Source: an uncultured Altererythrobacter sp.
GTDB taxonomy: Bacteria; Pseudomonadota; Alphaproteobacteria; Sphingomonadales; Sphingomonadaceae
Assembly: GCA_946886565.1 (NCBI GenBank)
Contig: CAMPIX010000005.1
Span: 1-64,000 of the forward strand
DNA: 64,000 nt
Direction of reading: 5' to 3'
Shown: piece by piece, positions 37,817 through 51,726 of the stretch
How the letters are laid out: the number at the start of each line of letters is the position of its first letter
Position numbering within the stretch: the stretch's first letter is position 1
The notes under the pieces: generated by a model
The model's database searches: none
Told to the model about the DNA's origin: nothing
What the model saw: only the letters and a program-made list of their open reading frames with translations
Program-made: the position numbers and the translations under genes

Positions 37817-38482
37817 ATGGAGCGTTTCTCAAGACTATCCGCCGCGCTGGCGAGTGCTGCCGCGCTTTCGCTCGCCGCAACGCCTGCGGCTGCCGTGGAG
37901 CTTTCGACGGCGTCGCCGACGGCCTCGCGCGCTGCGCCGGCCGCGTGGAGCGATGCCGGCGTAACCGCCGAACGCTCGCGCTGGCGCCATCGCCGTCATC
38001 ACAACGACGGGATCGATGCGGGCGACGTGATCGCCGGCGCGGTGATCATCGGCGGCATTGCCGCGCTCGCAGGTGCATTCGACAACGACCGCGACGAGCC
38101 GCGAGTCGACTATCGCTATCCCCATCCCGCGTACCAGAGCGGCGGCCTCGACCGTGCGGTGGACATGTGCGTCGCCGAGATCGAGCGCGACGTCCGCGTC
38201 GGGTCTGTCGATGCGGTCGATCGCGATGCAGGCGGCTGGCGAGTCAGCGGGTCGCTCTACGATGGCGATGGCTTTACGTGCCGCATCGGCAACGACGGGC
38301 GCATTTCGGACATCGACTACGGGTCGGGCGGCGTCAGCTATTCGACCGAAGTGGGCGGCAATCAGTGGAGCGACGAGGCTTACGCCGCCGCCTGGGATCG
38401 GGTCGATGGGCCTGCGCCAGCGCCGATGCAGCCCGCCTATCCGGGCGGGCCGCTGCCGGGCGAGGACTACGAAGGCTACTAG
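37817..38482 (+). CDS. exported Gly/Asp-rich protein, unknown function
   Basis: 221-residue protein with signal peptide MERFSRLSAALASAAALSLAATPAAA. A basic segment RSRWRHRRHHNDG precedes one hydrophobic glycine-rich helix (AGDVIAGAVIIGGIAALAGAF). The C-terminal part has DMCVAEIERDV...FTCRIGNDGRISDIDYG with two cysteines and a Pro-rich tail ending EDYEGY. Similar RRHH-glycine-zipper envelope proteins are frequent in sphingomonads. Its stop shares the palindrome CTAG with the stop of the convergent UPF0126 gene, a 4-bp overlap. No function is proposed. Confidence 0.8.
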   Translation: MERFSRLSAALASAAALSLAATPAAAVELSTASPTASRAAPAAWSDAGVTAERSRWRHRRHHNDGIDAGDVIAGAVIIGGIAALAGAFDNDRDEPRVDYRYPHPAYQSGGLDRAVDMCVAEIERDVRVGSVDAVDRDAGGWRVSGSLYDGDGFTCRIGNDGRISDIDYGSGGVSYSTEVGGNQWSDEAYAAAWDRVDGPAPAPMQPAYPGGPLPGEDYEGY

Positions 38483-39117
38483 GTTTCTTCGCTTCTGTCC
38501 GCCCGCTCGCGGTACCCGGGGAGCGCGATCTGCCAGCGGATCGCGGCGCCGCGCAGCGCGAAGCCGGCGATCCACGCTGCGCTCCACACCGCCGCGTCGG
38601 CGAGGCCCGCCACCGTGCCGATCACGGTCAGCCCAGCGGCCAGCGCGGCGGCGGTGACGTAGAGCTCGGGCCGCATGATGATCGAGGGCACGCCTGCGAT
38701 CATGTCGCGCACCACGCCGCCTGCGCATCCGCTCACCACGCCGAGCACCGCGGCCGGCAGCGGCGCGACCCCGAACGCGAGCGCCTTGGCCGCGCCCAGC
38801 ACCGCGAAAGCGGCAAGGCCCGCGGCATCGGCCCATTCGAGCAGGCTCCCCTCCCACCAGCGGCGCGGAGTGAACCAGGCGACCAGCGCGGTCGCGAAGA
38901 TGATCGGCGCCACCCACGGATCGCGCAGCCAGAACGCGGACGCACCGATCAGCATGTCGCGCAAGCTGCCTCCGCCGACACCGGTCACGAGAGCGAAGAA
39001 CGCCATCGTCACGAAGGTCTGCCGCAGCCGCGCCGCGAGCAGCGCACCGGTCAGCGCGAAAACGGCAGTGCCGAGCAGGTCGAGCGCGGGAGGCAGGGCG
39101 GGGCTCTCGGGGAACAT
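38479..39117 (-). CDS. UPF0126 (TRIC-like, YicG-type) membrane protein
   Basis: 212-residue protein with seven predicted membrane helices and two homologous halves, each with the family motif GxGGGxxRD or close: TGVGGGSLRDMLIG and SGCAGGVVRDMIAG. UPF0126 proteins are bacterial relatives of trimeric intracellular cation channels; YicG has been linked to glycine transport. The substrate here is unknown. The start ATG 39117 gives MFPESPALPPALDLLG. It is divergent from the M49 peptidase gene. Confidence 0.85.
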   Translation of the reverse strand: MFPESPALPPALDLLGTAVFALTGALLAARLRQTFVTMAFFALVTGVGGGSLRDMLIGASAFWLRDPWVAPIIFATALVAWFTPRRWWEGSLLEWADAAGLAAFAVLGAAKALAFGVAPLPAAVLGVVSGCAGGVVRDMIAGVPSIIMRPELYVTAAALAAGLTVIGTVAGLADAAVWSAAWIAGFALRGAAIRWQIALPGYRERADRSEET

Positions 39118-39230
39118 GTCGTTCGCCCTATGCGTCTTTTGCGCGAGAGGAAATGGCCGGCCGGGGCGTGACTCCCGCAAACCTGCGCCTTAACCTCGTT
39201 TCAGACGGAACCGTAATCGAGACATTGTCC

Positions 39231-40928
<1,698 letters not shown>

Positions 40929-40931
40929 GCG

Positions 40932-41621
40932 TCAGGCGGTCACCCGCGCTTTCCGCCGCCGGAATAGGAGCACGCAGCCCATCAGCGTGCCGATCAGTGC
41001 GAGCGCCGTGAACAGGATCAGGATCGGGTGCGAGGTGTCCTCGCGCTCCTGCAGGTCCATGATGTGGAGGCCCCACATGAAATCGAAGAGCCGCCACCAC
41101 CGCGTACGCACCGCCTCGATTTCCCCGGTGTCGCGTCCGACGTAGATGTGCGTTCCGTCCGCGAGCGCGACCTGCCACGCCGGCACCGGACGACGGAAAT
41201 CGAACGCCGGCGCGTCGGCGGCGAAAAAGCGCACGCTCTCGACCTCGTTGCCGCCGACCACGCGCCGGGCGACGAGCGAGCGGGCCGCAGCGGCATCGAG
41301 TGGCGCGATCGGTGCCCCGGTCGCCATGTCGCGCCGGCGTACGCTGCCGTCCATCATGGTCAGCACTGCGACCGCGCGGCCGTTCTGCATGTAGGCGCGC
41401 ATCTCCTTGATCGGACCTTCGACGCTGCCGAAGCCCTCGCCCGGAAGTGCGAGCGGTTGCTGGGCGGCTTCGATCCGCAAATAGTCGCCATGCACTTCGT
41501 CGATCGGGCGTGCGACCATCACCAACCCGCTCAGGGTCCACAGAATCAGTGGCACGCCGACCAGCCAGCCGAGCCAGATATGCCACCGCGCCAGCTTGCG
41601 CATCACGACCGCCATCTTCAT
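40932..41621 (-). CDS. PepSY-domain membrane protein
   Basis: 229-residue protein with two membrane helices: IWLGWLVGVPLILWTLSGLV near the N-terminus and ILILFTALALIGTLMGCVLL near the C-terminus. The periplasmic part has PepSY character (AAARSLVARRVVGGNEVESV, YVGRDTGEIEAVRTRWWRLFDFMWGLHIMD). Such proteins are often linked to iron-siderophore reduction or to protease inhibition. ATG 41621 overlaps the amidase stop as ATGA. No iron-uptake genes are adjacent, so the partner is unknown. Confidence 0.85.
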   Translation of the reverse strand: MKMAVVMRKLARWHIWLGWLVGVPLILWTLSGLVMVARPIDEVHGDYLRIEAAQQPLALPGEGFGSVEGPIKEMRAYMQNGRAVAVLTMMDGSVRRRDMATGAPIAPLDAAAARSLVARRVVGGNEVESVRFFAADAPAFDFRRPVPAWQVALADGTHIYVGRDTGEIEAVRTRWWRLFDFMWGLHIMDLQEREDTSHPILILFTALALIGTLMGCVLLFRRRKARVTA

Positions 41622-42952
41622 GCGCCAATGATCTCCCCGATCGACTTTGCCGCCGCGATGCAGTCGAGATCGGCCCAGCGCGGACCGATCACCTGCATTC
41701 CGCACGGCAGCCCATCGGTTGCGCCGACCGGAAGCACGGTGGAGGGAAGGTTCGGGAACGTCGCGATGCCCGCCCAGGCGAGCGCCGCGGCGGCGCTTTC
41801 CTCGCGCCCGTTGATCGTCACCGTGCCGTCGAACAGCCGCCCCTCGCGCGCGGGGATTGCGAGCACCGGCGCAGGCGGCGCGAGCACGAAGTCGTAGGTG
41901 TCGAACAGCACATGCCAGGCCGCCTCATTGCGCGCCTGCGCGTCCATCAGTTCGAACCAGTCGGTTGCGGTGGCGCGCTTTCCGTCGGGTCCGGGCATCC
42001 CGCGCGCCATCGCGATGTTGAGCATTTTCATATAGTCGCGCTGCTGCTGCGCGAGATCGGGCAGGAGATCGGTCGTGCGATCGATGCGCACGCCTGCCGC
42101 CTCAAGCTCTGCGGCTGCCGCCGCGATCGGCCCGAGCACCCCGGCGTCGACCGGGCTGTCGGGATAGTCGGTCATCAGCAGCAGGCGGCAGTCTGTCAGC
42201 CGCTTGCCGCGCGCGCGCAGCGGAATGCTGGCCGTGAGACGCAACAACAGCTCGAGATCCTCCGCATTGCGCGCGATCGGGCCGGCGATCGAAAGCGCGC
42301 CATCATGCGCGTCGCTTCCGGCGAGCAGCGGATGGTCGTGGCCGTGCTTGGACACCAGACCCCAGCTTGTCTTGTGTCCCCAGACGCCACAGAAATGCGC
42401 TGGCACGCGGACCGATCCGCCGATGTCGGTGCCGTATTCGCACGGCACCATCCCGCTCGCGACCGCCGCGGCCGAGCCGCCCGAAGAGCCGCCGGGGCTG
42501 CGGGCGGGGTCGTGCGGATTGGCGGTGCGGCCGTAGACGGGATTGGTCGATTGCCAATCGGCCAGATCGGGCGGGACGTTGGTCTTGCCGAGAAAGACCA
42601 CGCCTGCCGCCTTGAGCAGGCTCACCACGCGCGCGTCCCGCTGCGCCACGTTGCCGGCGAACTCCTTATGTCCCCAGCAGGTGGGCAGGCCTGCGATGTC
42701 GAAGCTCTCCTTGATCGTCATCGGCACGCCGAACAGCGGGCGATCCTTGCCCGGCGTTTCACCGTCGAGCGCCGCGGCGGCCGCACGCGCGCGTTCGAAA
42801 TCGCACACCACGACCGCATCGATCCGCGCATCGCGATCCTCGATCCGCGCGATCGCAGCATCGACCGCCTCGAGCGGCGATAGCTCCCCGCTGCGAATCT
42901 GCGCCGCAAGCGCCACCGCGCCCGGCTGGTCGGTCAGTGTCGGATATGCCAT
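41618..42952 (-). CDS. amidase-signature family hydrolase
   Basis: 444-residue amidase with the Ser-cisSer-Lys triad: lysine in PMTIKESFD, serines in SPGGSSGGSAAAVASG and GTDIGGSVRVPA. The length fits stand-alone amidases. There is no GatB/GatC context, so it is not GatA. It may hydrolyse aryl or aliphatic amides; the substrate is unknown. The PepSY gene overlaps its stop. It lies 46 bp after lpd on the same strand and could be the tail of the TCA operon. Confidence 0.9.
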   Translation of the reverse strand: MAYPTLTDQPGAVALAAQIRSGELSPLEAVDAAIARIEDRDARIDAVVVCDFERARAAAAALDGETPGKDRPLFGVPMTIKESFDIAGLPTCWGHKEFAGNVAQRDARVVSLLKAAGVVFLGKTNVPPDLADWQSTNPVYGRTANPHDPARSPGGSSGGSAAAVASGMVPCEYGTDIGGSVRVPAHFCGVWGHKTSWGLVSKHGHDHPLLAGSDAHDGALSIAGPIARNAEDLELLLRLTASIPLRARGKRLTDCRLLLMTDYPDSPVDAGVLGPIAAAAAELEAAGVRIDRTTDLLPDLAQQQRDYMKMLNIAMARGMPGPDGKRATATDWFELMDAQARNEAAWHVLFDTYDFVLAPPAPVLAIPAREGRLFDGTVTINGREESAAAALAWAGIATFPNLPSTVLPVGATDGLPCGMQVIGPRWADLDCIAAAKSIGEIIGA

Positions 42953-42998
42953 CGCCGTCTCCCTTAGCGCCGCGTTTGTAACGGGCGCGCAAGACCGG

Positions 42999-44394
<1,396 letters not shown>

Positions 44395-44402
<8 letters not shown>

Positions 44403-44730
44403 CGATTTCCTCCGTGGGCGTTGTCTCGGTCCAGGTTCCGTCTGCCGCACCCGTGCTGCGGGCGCAGGCGTTGACGATCCCCTCGACGTTTTCGCGGGTC
44501 ACGTCTTCCAGCGTAAGGTCGGGATCCGCCATGAAGGTGTCCGCGCTGCACTGGCAGACTTCGGCGACGCGCGCGGCGACGATGCCCGTGCTCTCCGCCA
44601 CCTGCTCGCACTGGGCGGCGATGGCGTTGCGCACTTCGCCTTCGACGGCCTCGCCGGCGATCTGCGTCGCGGCATCGCATCCCGCCAGCGACAGGGCGCA
44701 AAGCGCAATGGCGAGCGATTTCTTCGGCAT
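44395..44730 (-). CDS. small Cys-containing lipoprotein inside the 2-oxoglutarate dehydrogenase operon
   Basis: 111-residue protein with signal MPKKSLAIALCALSLAGCDA and lipobox cysteine at residue 18. The mature part has AAQCEQVAES, VCQCSADTF and NACARSTG, four cysteines in all after the lipidated one, probably disulfide-bonded. ATG 44730 is preferred because AGGAG sits 9 bp before it and it begins the signal; earlier ATG and GTG codons exist. The gene is wedged between odhB and lpd and its 3' end overlaps lpd by 8 bp. No role is known for it. Confidence 0.78.
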
Positions 44731-44750
44731 CCGGGTCATCTCCTGAGCCA

Positions 44751-46055
44751 TCACAGGTCGATCAGCATCCGGGTGGGATCCTCGATCGCCTCCTTGATGA
44801 TCTTAAGCGCGGTCACCGCCTCGCGCCCGTCGATCAGGCGGTGGTCGTAGCTGAGCGCGATGTACATCATCGGGCGCACCACGATCTCGCCGTCGACCAC
44901 CACCGGGCGGTCCTCGATGCGGTGCAGGCCGAGCACCGCGCTCTGCGGCGGGTTGATGATCGGGGTGCTCATCAGCGAACCGAACACCCCGCCGTTCGAG
45001 ATGGTGAAGGTGCCGCCCTTCATGTCGTCCATCGTCAGCGCGCCGTCGCGCGCGCGCTTGCCGAAATCGGCGATGTCCTTCTCGATCTGCGCGAAGCCCT
45101 TGGCGTGGGCGTCGCGGATCACGGGGACCACGAGCCCGTTGGGCGCGCTGACCGCGACCGAGATGTCGACGTAGTCGTGATAGACGATCTCGTCGCCCTC
45201 GATATAGGCGTTGACCGCGGGGATGTCCTTGAGCGCAAGGCACGCGGCCTTAGCGAAGAAGCCCATGAAGCCGAGCTTGATGTCGTGCTTCTTGGCGAAC
45301 AGATCCTTGTACTTCTCGCGCGCCTCGATCACCGCGCTCATGTCGCAGTCGTTGAAGGTGGTGAGCAGCGCGGCGTTGTCCTGCGCGCTCTTGAGGCGCT
45401 TAGCGATCGTCTGGCGCATGCGCGTCATCTTGACGCGCTCCTCGCGCCGCACTCCCTCGGCAGCGGGAGCCGGAATGTCGATCTTCGCCTGCGCGGGCGC
45501 GGTGTCGTCGATCGTCTCCTCGCGCGCCGGGGCATCCTTCTTCGCCTGCGCGGCGGCGAGCACGTCTTCCTTGGTCAGTCGGCCGTCCTTGCCAGTGCCC
45601 TTGATCGTCGAGGGATCGACCCCGTGCTCGAGCACCGCGCGGCGCACCGCGGGGGAGAGCGTCTGGGTGTCCGCAGGCGCAGCCTCCTTCGCCGCCGCCG
45701 GAGCGGGCGAGGGCTTGTCGGCCTTTTCCTCGGTCGGCTTTTCCTCGTCCTCGGTTTCGGGCTTGTCGGCGCTCTTTTCCTCGCGAGGCTCGACCTTGGT
45801 GCTCTCGCCCGCGGCGACGTCGTCCTCGATCGTCGCGATCACCGCGCCGACCTCGACCGTGTCGCCCACGGCGGCCTTCTGCTCGCCGAGCACGCCCGCG
45901 ACCGGCGAGGGCACCTCGACCGCGACCTTGTCGGTCTCGAGGCTGACGATCGGCTCGTCGACCTTCACCGTGTCGCCGGGCTTCTTAAGCCATTCGCCGA
46001 TCGTGCCTTCGGTGACCGATTCACCGAGCGTGGGGACTTTGACTTCCTGCGACAT
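44751..46055 (-). CDS. odhB: dihydrolipoyllysine succinyltransferase (E2 of 2-oxoglutarate dehydrogenase)
   Basis: 434-residue acyltransferase core of the complex. One lipoyl domain ([19 protein letters not shown]; lipoyl lysine in [10 protein letters not shown]) is followed by an Ala/Pro/Glu/Lys-rich linker, an E1/E3-binding domain ([27 protein letters not shown] in outline) and the catalytic domain with [13 protein letters not shown] containing the active histidine and aspartate. The start ATG 46055 gives [12 protein letters not shown]. It lies between sucA and the small lipoprotein gene on the same strand. Confidence 0.96.
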   Translation of the reverse strand: MSQEVKVPTLGESVTEGTIGEWLKKPGDTVKVDEPIVSLETDKVAVEVPSPVAGVLGEQKAAVGDTVEVGAVIATIEDDVAAGESTKVEPREEKSADKPETEDEEKPTEEKADKPSPAPAAAKEAAPADTQTLSPAVRRAVLEHGVDPSTIKGTGKDGRLTKEDVLAAAQAKKDAPAREETIDDTAPAQAKIDIPAPAAEGVRREERVKMTRMRQTIAKRLKSAQDNAALLTTFNDCDMSAVIEAREKYKDLFAKKHDIKLGFMGFFAKAACLALKDIPAVNAYIEGDEIVYHDYVDISVAVSAPNGLVVPVIRDAHAKGFAQIEKDIADFGKRARDGALTMDDMKGGTFTISNGGVFGSLMSTPIINPPQSAVLGLHRIEDRPVVVDGEIVVRPMMYIALSYDHRLIDGREAVTALKIIKEAIEDPTRMLIDL

Positions 46056-46107
46056 CAATTGATCCTCAAACGGGGGAGGGCGGGATATGGTTCAAACACT
46101 TCCACCT

Positions 46108-48957
46108 TCACGACTTCTTCTTGCCGGTGGCCTTGCCGCCGCGCGCAGCCTCGCCGCCATCGTTCAACCCGAGCGCCATCGAGACGAGGCAGCGCTGCTG
46201 CTCCTCGTGCCGCTTGGCGTAGCCGGTCGCGGGCGATGCCGCGACCTCGCGCCCGGCGTAGCGCGGCCGCATGCCCTCGTGCCCGGCGGAGGCGAGCGCC
46301 TCCTCGATCTTGCTCTCGACGAAGAACCAGGCGCCGTTGTTCTTCGGCTCCTCCTGGCACCAGATCACTTCCTCGAGGTTGACCATCCGCCCGAGGCGTA
46401 CCGCCAGCGGCTCGCCGGGGAAGGGGTAGAGCTGTTCGATGCGCACGATCGAGACGTCGTCGAGCCCTTCCTCGTCGCGCTTCTCGATCAGATCGTAGGC
46501 GACCTTGCCGCTGCACAGCACGAGGCGGCGGACCTTCTCGTTGTCGATTTCGGTCGTGTCGCTGACGATCCGGCGGAAGTGGCTTTCGCCCAGGAACTCG
46601 CTCGCGCTGCTCTTCGCCATCGGATGCCGCAGCAGCGATTTCGGCGTCATGATCACCAGCGGCTTGCGGAACGAGCGCTTCATCTGCCGGCGCAGCACGT
46701 GGAAGTAGTTCGCCGGCACCGTGATGTTGCACACCTGGATATTGTCGTTCGCGCAGAGCTGGAGGAAACGCTCGAGCCGCGCGGATGAGTGCTCGGGCCC
46801 CTGGCCCTCGTAGCCGTGGGGCAGCAGCAGCACGAGGCCGTTGGCGCGCAGCCATTTGGCCTCGCCGCTGGCGATGTACTGGTCGATCACGATCTGCGCG
46901 CCGTTGGCGAAGTCGCCGAACTGCGCCTCCCACAGCACCAGCGTCTTGGGATCGGCCATCGCGAAACCGTATTCGAAGCCGAGCACGCCGTATTCGGACA
47001 GCGGACTGTCGTAGACCTCGAACTTGCCGTGCGGGAGCTGGGTCAGCGGGATGTACTTGTGCTCGTCGGTCTGGTCGATCCACACCGCATGCCGCTGGCT
47101 GAACGTGCCGCGGCCCGAATCCTGCCCCGACAGCCGCACCCCGAAGCCCTCGGTCACGAGGCTGCCGAACGCGAGCGCCTCGGCGGTCGCCCAGTCGAAG
47201 CCGTCACCGTTGTCGAACATCGTGCGCTTTGCGTCGAGCACACGGCCGAGCGTCTTGTGGATCGTCAGCCCCTCGGGGACGGTGGTGAGCGTGCGGCCGA
47301 GGCTGTCGAACAGCTTTTGCGACACCGCGGTCTCGACGTTGCGGCGCGCGCTCTCGGGGTCGGCAGGCTTGTTGAGCCCGGCCCAGCGGCCGCCGAACCA
47401 GTCGGCCTCGTTGGGCTTGTAGCTCTTGGCCGCCTCGAACTCGCCTTCGAGCTCGGCGACGAACTCGCTGCACAGCTTGTCGCGCTCGCCCTCGTCGATC
47501 ACGCCTTGCTCGACCAGCCGCGCGGCGTAGAGTTCGCTCACCTTCGGATGCGCGCGGATCGCATCGTACATCAGCGGTTGGGTGAACTTGGGCTCGTCGC
47601 CCTCGTTGTGGCCGAAGCGGCGGTAACACCACATATCGATCACGATGTCGCGCCCGAAGCGTTGGCGGTATTCCATCGCCAGCTTGCAGGCGAAGGTCAC
47701 CGCTTCGGGGTCGTCGCCGTTGACGTGCAGAATTGGCGCCGAGACGCCTTTGGCCACGTCGGAGGGGTAGGGGGACGATCTGGCGAATTGTGGGCTGGTC
47801 GTGAAACCGATCTGGTTGTTGATCACGAAATGGATGCAGCCGCCGGTGTTGTAGCCGCGCACGCCCGAGAAGCCGAAGCACTCCCACACGATGCCCTGGC
47901 CCGCGAACGCCGCGTCGCCGTGGATCAGCACCGGCAGCACCTGCTCGTGCTTCTTCAGGTCGTCGCGGATCGCCTGCTGCGCCCGCGCCTTGCCGAGCAC
48001 CACCGGGTCGACCGCCTCGAGATGGCTCGGGTTGGGGACGAGGCTCATGTGCACGTCGATGCCGTCGAACTCGCGGTCGGTGCTGGTGCCGAGGTGATAC
48101 TTGACGTCGCCCGATCCGCCGACGTCCTCGGGGTTGGCGCTGCCGCCCGAGAATTCGTGGAAGATCACCTTGTAGGGCTTGCCCATCACGTTCGCGAGCA
48201 CGTTCAGCCGGCCGCGGTGCGCCATGCCGTAGATGATCTCGCGCACGCCCGACTGGCCGCCGTACTTGATCACCGCCTCGAGCGCGGGGATCATCGATTC
48301 GCCGCCGTCGAGCCCGAAGCGCTTGGTGCCGACGTACTTCTTGGCGAGGAACGCCTCGTATTGCTCGCCGCGGATCACCGCGGCCAGCATCGCGCGCTTG
48401 CCCTCGGGAGTGAACTGGATGACGTCCTCGGGCCCCTCGAACTTCTCCTGCAGGAAGCGCCGTTCCTCGACATCGGCGATGTGCATGTATTCGAGGCCGA
48501 CATGCCCGCAGTAATTGGCGCGCAGCAGGTCGGCGAGTTCACCCACCTTGACCCAGTCGCGGCCCATCAGGCCGCCGACATAGACTTCCTTGCCTTCCTG
48601 CCCCGCGAACCCGAGCGCCTCGAGCCGCAGTTCTTCGGGAAGCTCGCGCCCGGCCAGGCCGAGCGGGTCGAGATCGGCCGCGAGGTGCCCGCGCACGCGG
48701 TAGAGCCGGATCATCAGCATCGCGCGGATCGAATCCGCCGCCGCCTCCTCGATCGCGCGCGGATCGGTCGCCTTGCCCGCCTTCTCCGCCGCGGCCTTGA
48801 CCGCGACCGCCATCGTCGTGGGATCGAGCGCCTGCGTCCAATCGCTTTCGGAATCGACGCCCGTCAGCGGCCAGCGCGGATTGTCCCAGCTCGGCCCCGG
48901 CTGCGGCCCGCCCTGATCGGACAGCTCGGGAAGGAAATCGTGGCTCTCGTTACCCAT
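46108..48957 (-). CDS. sucA: 2-oxoglutarate dehydrogenase E1
   Basis: 949-residue thiamine-diphosphate enzyme decarboxylating 2-oxoglutarate and passing succinyl to E2. GMAHRGRLNVLANVMGKP, HLEAVDPVVLGKARA and the ThDP motif GDAAFAGQG...NNQIGFTTSP are visible; the transketolase-like half carries QRHAVWIDQ and EAQFGDFANGAQ. The N-terminus MGNESHDFLPELSDQG is the short proteobacterial kind. It lies downstream of sucD and the GIY-YIG insertion and upstream of odhB. Confidence 0.97.
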   Translation of the reverse strand: MGNESHDFLPELSDQGGPQPGPSWDNPRWPLTGVDSESDWTQALDPTTMAVAVKAAAEKAGKATDPRAIEEAAADSIRAMLMIRLYRVRGHLAADLDPLGLAGRELPEELRLEALGFAGQEGKEVYVGGLMGRDWVKVGELADLLRANYCGHVGLEYMHIADVEERRFLQEKFEGPEDVIQFTPEGKRAMLAAVIRGEQYEAFLAKKYVGTKRFGLDGGESMIPALEAVIKYGGQSGVREIIYGMAHRGRLNVLANVMGKPYKVIFHEFSGGSANPEDVGGSGDVKYHLGTSTDREFDGIDVHMSLVPNPSHLEAVDPVVLGKARAQQAIRDDLKKHEQVLPVLIHGDAAFAGQGIVWECFGFSGVRGYNTGGCIHFVINNQIGFTTSPQFARSSPYPSDVAKGVSAPILHVNGDDPEAVTFACKLAMEYRQRFGRDIVIDMWCYRRFGHNEGDEPKFTQPLMYDAIRAHPKVSELYAARLVEQGVIDEGERDKLCSEFVAELEGEFEAAKSYKPNEADWFGGRWAGLNKPADPESARRNVETAVSQKLFDSLGRTLTTVPEGLTIHKTLGRVLDAKRTMFDNGDGFDWATAEALAFGSLVTEGFGVRLSGQDSGRGTFSQRHAVWIDQTDEHKYIPLTQLPHGKFEVYDSPLSEYGVLGFEYGFAMADPKTLVLWEAQFGDFANGAQIVIDQYIASGEAKWLRANGLVLLLPHGYEGQGPEHSSARLERFLQLCANDNIQVCNITVPANYFHVLRRQMKRSFRKPLVIMTPKSLLRHPMAKSSASEFLGESHFRRIVSDTTEIDNEKVRRLVLCSGKVAYDLIEKRDEEGLDDVSIVRIEQLYPFPGEPLAVRLGRMVNLEEVIWCQEEPKNNGAWFFVESKIEEALASAGHEGMRPRYAGREVAASPATGYAKRHEEQQRCLVSMALGLNDGGEAARGGKATGKKKS

Positions 48958-48967
48958 TGCTATCTCC

Positions 48968-48998
48968 GAGCCCCCGCGAAGGCGGGGGCCTCAGGCCG
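48968..48998. repeat. family E inverted repeat, left boundary of GIY-YIG cassette
   Basis: 31 bp beginning GAGCCCCCGCG and ending CTCAGGCCG. It is the reverse complement of 49307-49337 at 29 of 31 positions, the two differences being a compensating base-pair change in the internal hairpin. Confidence 0.85.
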
Positions 48999-49009
48999 CT
49001 GCCGCATCG

Positions 49010-49294
49010 TTACAATTCCTCGGCAAGGTCGCGCCACTCGGGGTTCATTTTGACGATTCGAGCCACTTTCCACGCGCGATTCCATTTCTTCATTTGCAGT
49101 TCGAACGAACGGGCATCGTGAATGTTCTCGAACTCGCCAAACCAGACGAGACGGTGGCAGTTGAAGCGCTTGGTGAAGCTCGAAACCGCTCCGGAGCGAT
49201 GCTGCTCAACACGTTTTGCGAGGTCGTTGGTAACTCCAACGTAGAGGACGCCCATCGGCTTGTTCGTAAGGATATAGACATAGCCTGCTCTCAT
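49010..49294 (-). CDS. GIY-YIG nuclease-superfamily protein
   Basis: 94-residue single-domain GIY-YIG protein. GYVYILTNKPMGVLYVGVTND holds the two tyrosines (GIY variant GYVYIL and YVG), with the arginine of AKRVEQH and the glutamate and lysines of RSFELQMKKWNRAWKVARI further on. The length is that of the UPF0213/YhbQ-like group, whose members have DNA-nicking activity in some cases. It lies between sucD and sucA and is flanked on both sides by the 31-bp family E inverted repeats, suggesting it came in as a unit. Confidence 0.9.
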   Translation of the reverse strand: MRAGYVYILTNKPMGVLYVGVTNDLAKRVEQHRSGAVSSFTKRFNCHRLVWFGEFENIHDARSFELQMKKWNRAWKVARIVKMNPEWRDLAEEL

Positions 49295-49306
49295 CCGTCG
49301 TCCGGG

Positions 49307-49337
49307 CGGCCTGAGGTCCCCGCCTTCGCGGGGACTC
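49307..49337. repeat. family E inverted repeat, right boundary of GIY-YIG cassette
   Basis: 31 bp in opposite orientation to 48968-48998, with the hairpin GTCCCCGC-CTTC-GCGGGGAC at 49316-49335. It ends 3 bp before the sucD stop region at 49341. Confidence 0.85.
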
Positions 49338-49340
49338 TGG

Positions 49341-50231
49341 CTATGCCAGTTCCTTCAGCATCGCGTCGAGCGTGGTGCCGAGTTCGCTTGGCGAAGGCGA
49401 CACACGAATGCCCGCCTTCTCCATCGCGGCGATCTTGTCGTCGGCGCCGCCTTGGCCGCCCGAGACGATCGCGCCGGCGTGGCCCATGCGGCGGCCCGGA
49501 GGCGCGGTGCGGCCGGCGATGAAGCCGACCATCGGCTTGCGGCGGCCCTTCTTCGCCTGGTGCGCGATGAACTCGGCCGCTTCCTCCTCGGCGCTGCCGC
49601 CGATCTCGCCGATCATGATGATCGACTTGGTCGCGTCGTCCTCGAGGAACAGCTCGAGCACGTCGATGAAGTTGGTGCCGTTGACCGGATCGCCGCCGAT
49701 CCCGACCGCGGTGGTCTGGCCGAGGCCGACCTGCGTCGTCTGGTGCACCGCCTCGTAGGTCAGCGTGCCCGAGCGGCTGACCACGCCGACCGAGCCCCGC
49801 TTGAAGATCGAGCCGGGCATGATGCCGATCTTGCACTCGCCGGGGGTGAGCACGCCGGGGCAGTTGGGGCCGATCAGCCGGCTCTTGCTGCCATCGAGCG
49901 CGCGCTTGACGCGCACCATGTCGAGTACCGGAATGCCCTCGGTGATGGCGACGATCAGCTCGATCTCGGCATCGATCGCCTCGAGGATCGAATCCGCGGC
50001 GAACGGCGGCGGCACGTAGATGCAGCTCGCGGTCGCGCCGGTCGCCTTCTTCGCTTCGGCGACGGTGTTGAAGACCGGCAGCCCGATATGCTCGGTCCCA
50101 CCTTTGCCCGGCGTCACCCCCGCCACCATCTGCGTCCCGTAATCGAGCGCCTGCTGGGTGTGGAACGTGCCGGTGTCACCCGTCATGCCCTGGGTGATGA
50201 CCTTGGTGGATTTGTCTACGAGGATGCTCAT
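49341..50231 (-). CDS. sucD: succinyl-CoA synthetase subunit alpha
   Basis: 296-residue subunit that carries the phosphohistidine. The CoA-binding N-terminus [21 protein letters not shown] and the C-terminal phosphohistidine loop [19 protein letters not shown] are clear; [20 protein letters not shown] is also typical. The length is normal. Its partner sucC is normally immediately upstream but is absent from this window; a 92-residue membrane protein takes that place. SucC must be encoded elsewhere if the enzyme is active. Confidence 0.96.
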   Translation of the reverse strand: MSILVDKSTKVITQGMTGDTGTFHTQQALDYGTQMVAGVTPGKGGTEHIGLPVFNTVAEAKKATGATASCIYVPPPFAADSILEAIDAEIELIVAITEGIPVLDMVRVKRALDGSKSRLIGPNCPGVLTPGECKIGIMPGSIFKRGSVGVVSRSGTLTYEAVHQTTQVGLGQTTAVGIGGDPVNGTNFIDVLELFLEDDATKSIIMIGEIGGSAEEEAAEFIAHQAKKGRRKPMVGFIAGRTAPPGRRMGHAGAIVSGGQGGADDKIAAMEKAGIRVSPSPSELGTTLDAMLKELA

Positions 50232-50255
50232 TCTTCAGTCCTTCTGGCGCCCAGT

Positions 50256-51595
<1,340 letters not shown>

Positions 51596-51639
51596 CTAGG
51601 CCCGCGAAAAACGGATTGCAACCGCCAAAGGGCGCGCGG

Positions 51640-51676
51640 CGTCAACTATCTTTGCGAGTAGTTCGCAAGTGCAATA
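51640..51676 (-). promoter_or_regulatory. candidate mdh promoter with embedded dyad
   Basis: On the minus strand TTGCAC (about 51673-51668) is followed after 16-17 bp by an AAGATA-type -10. The spacer contains the perfect dyad TTGCGA-5 bp-TCGCAA (51652-51668), which could be an operator controlling the TCA operon. It is about 150 bp before the mdh start. Confidence 0.35.
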
Positions 51677-51726
51677 AGGCCCTGGTTTTTCGGGAAACAG
51701 ATGCGCCGGAGCGCAGGGTGCCGCGG

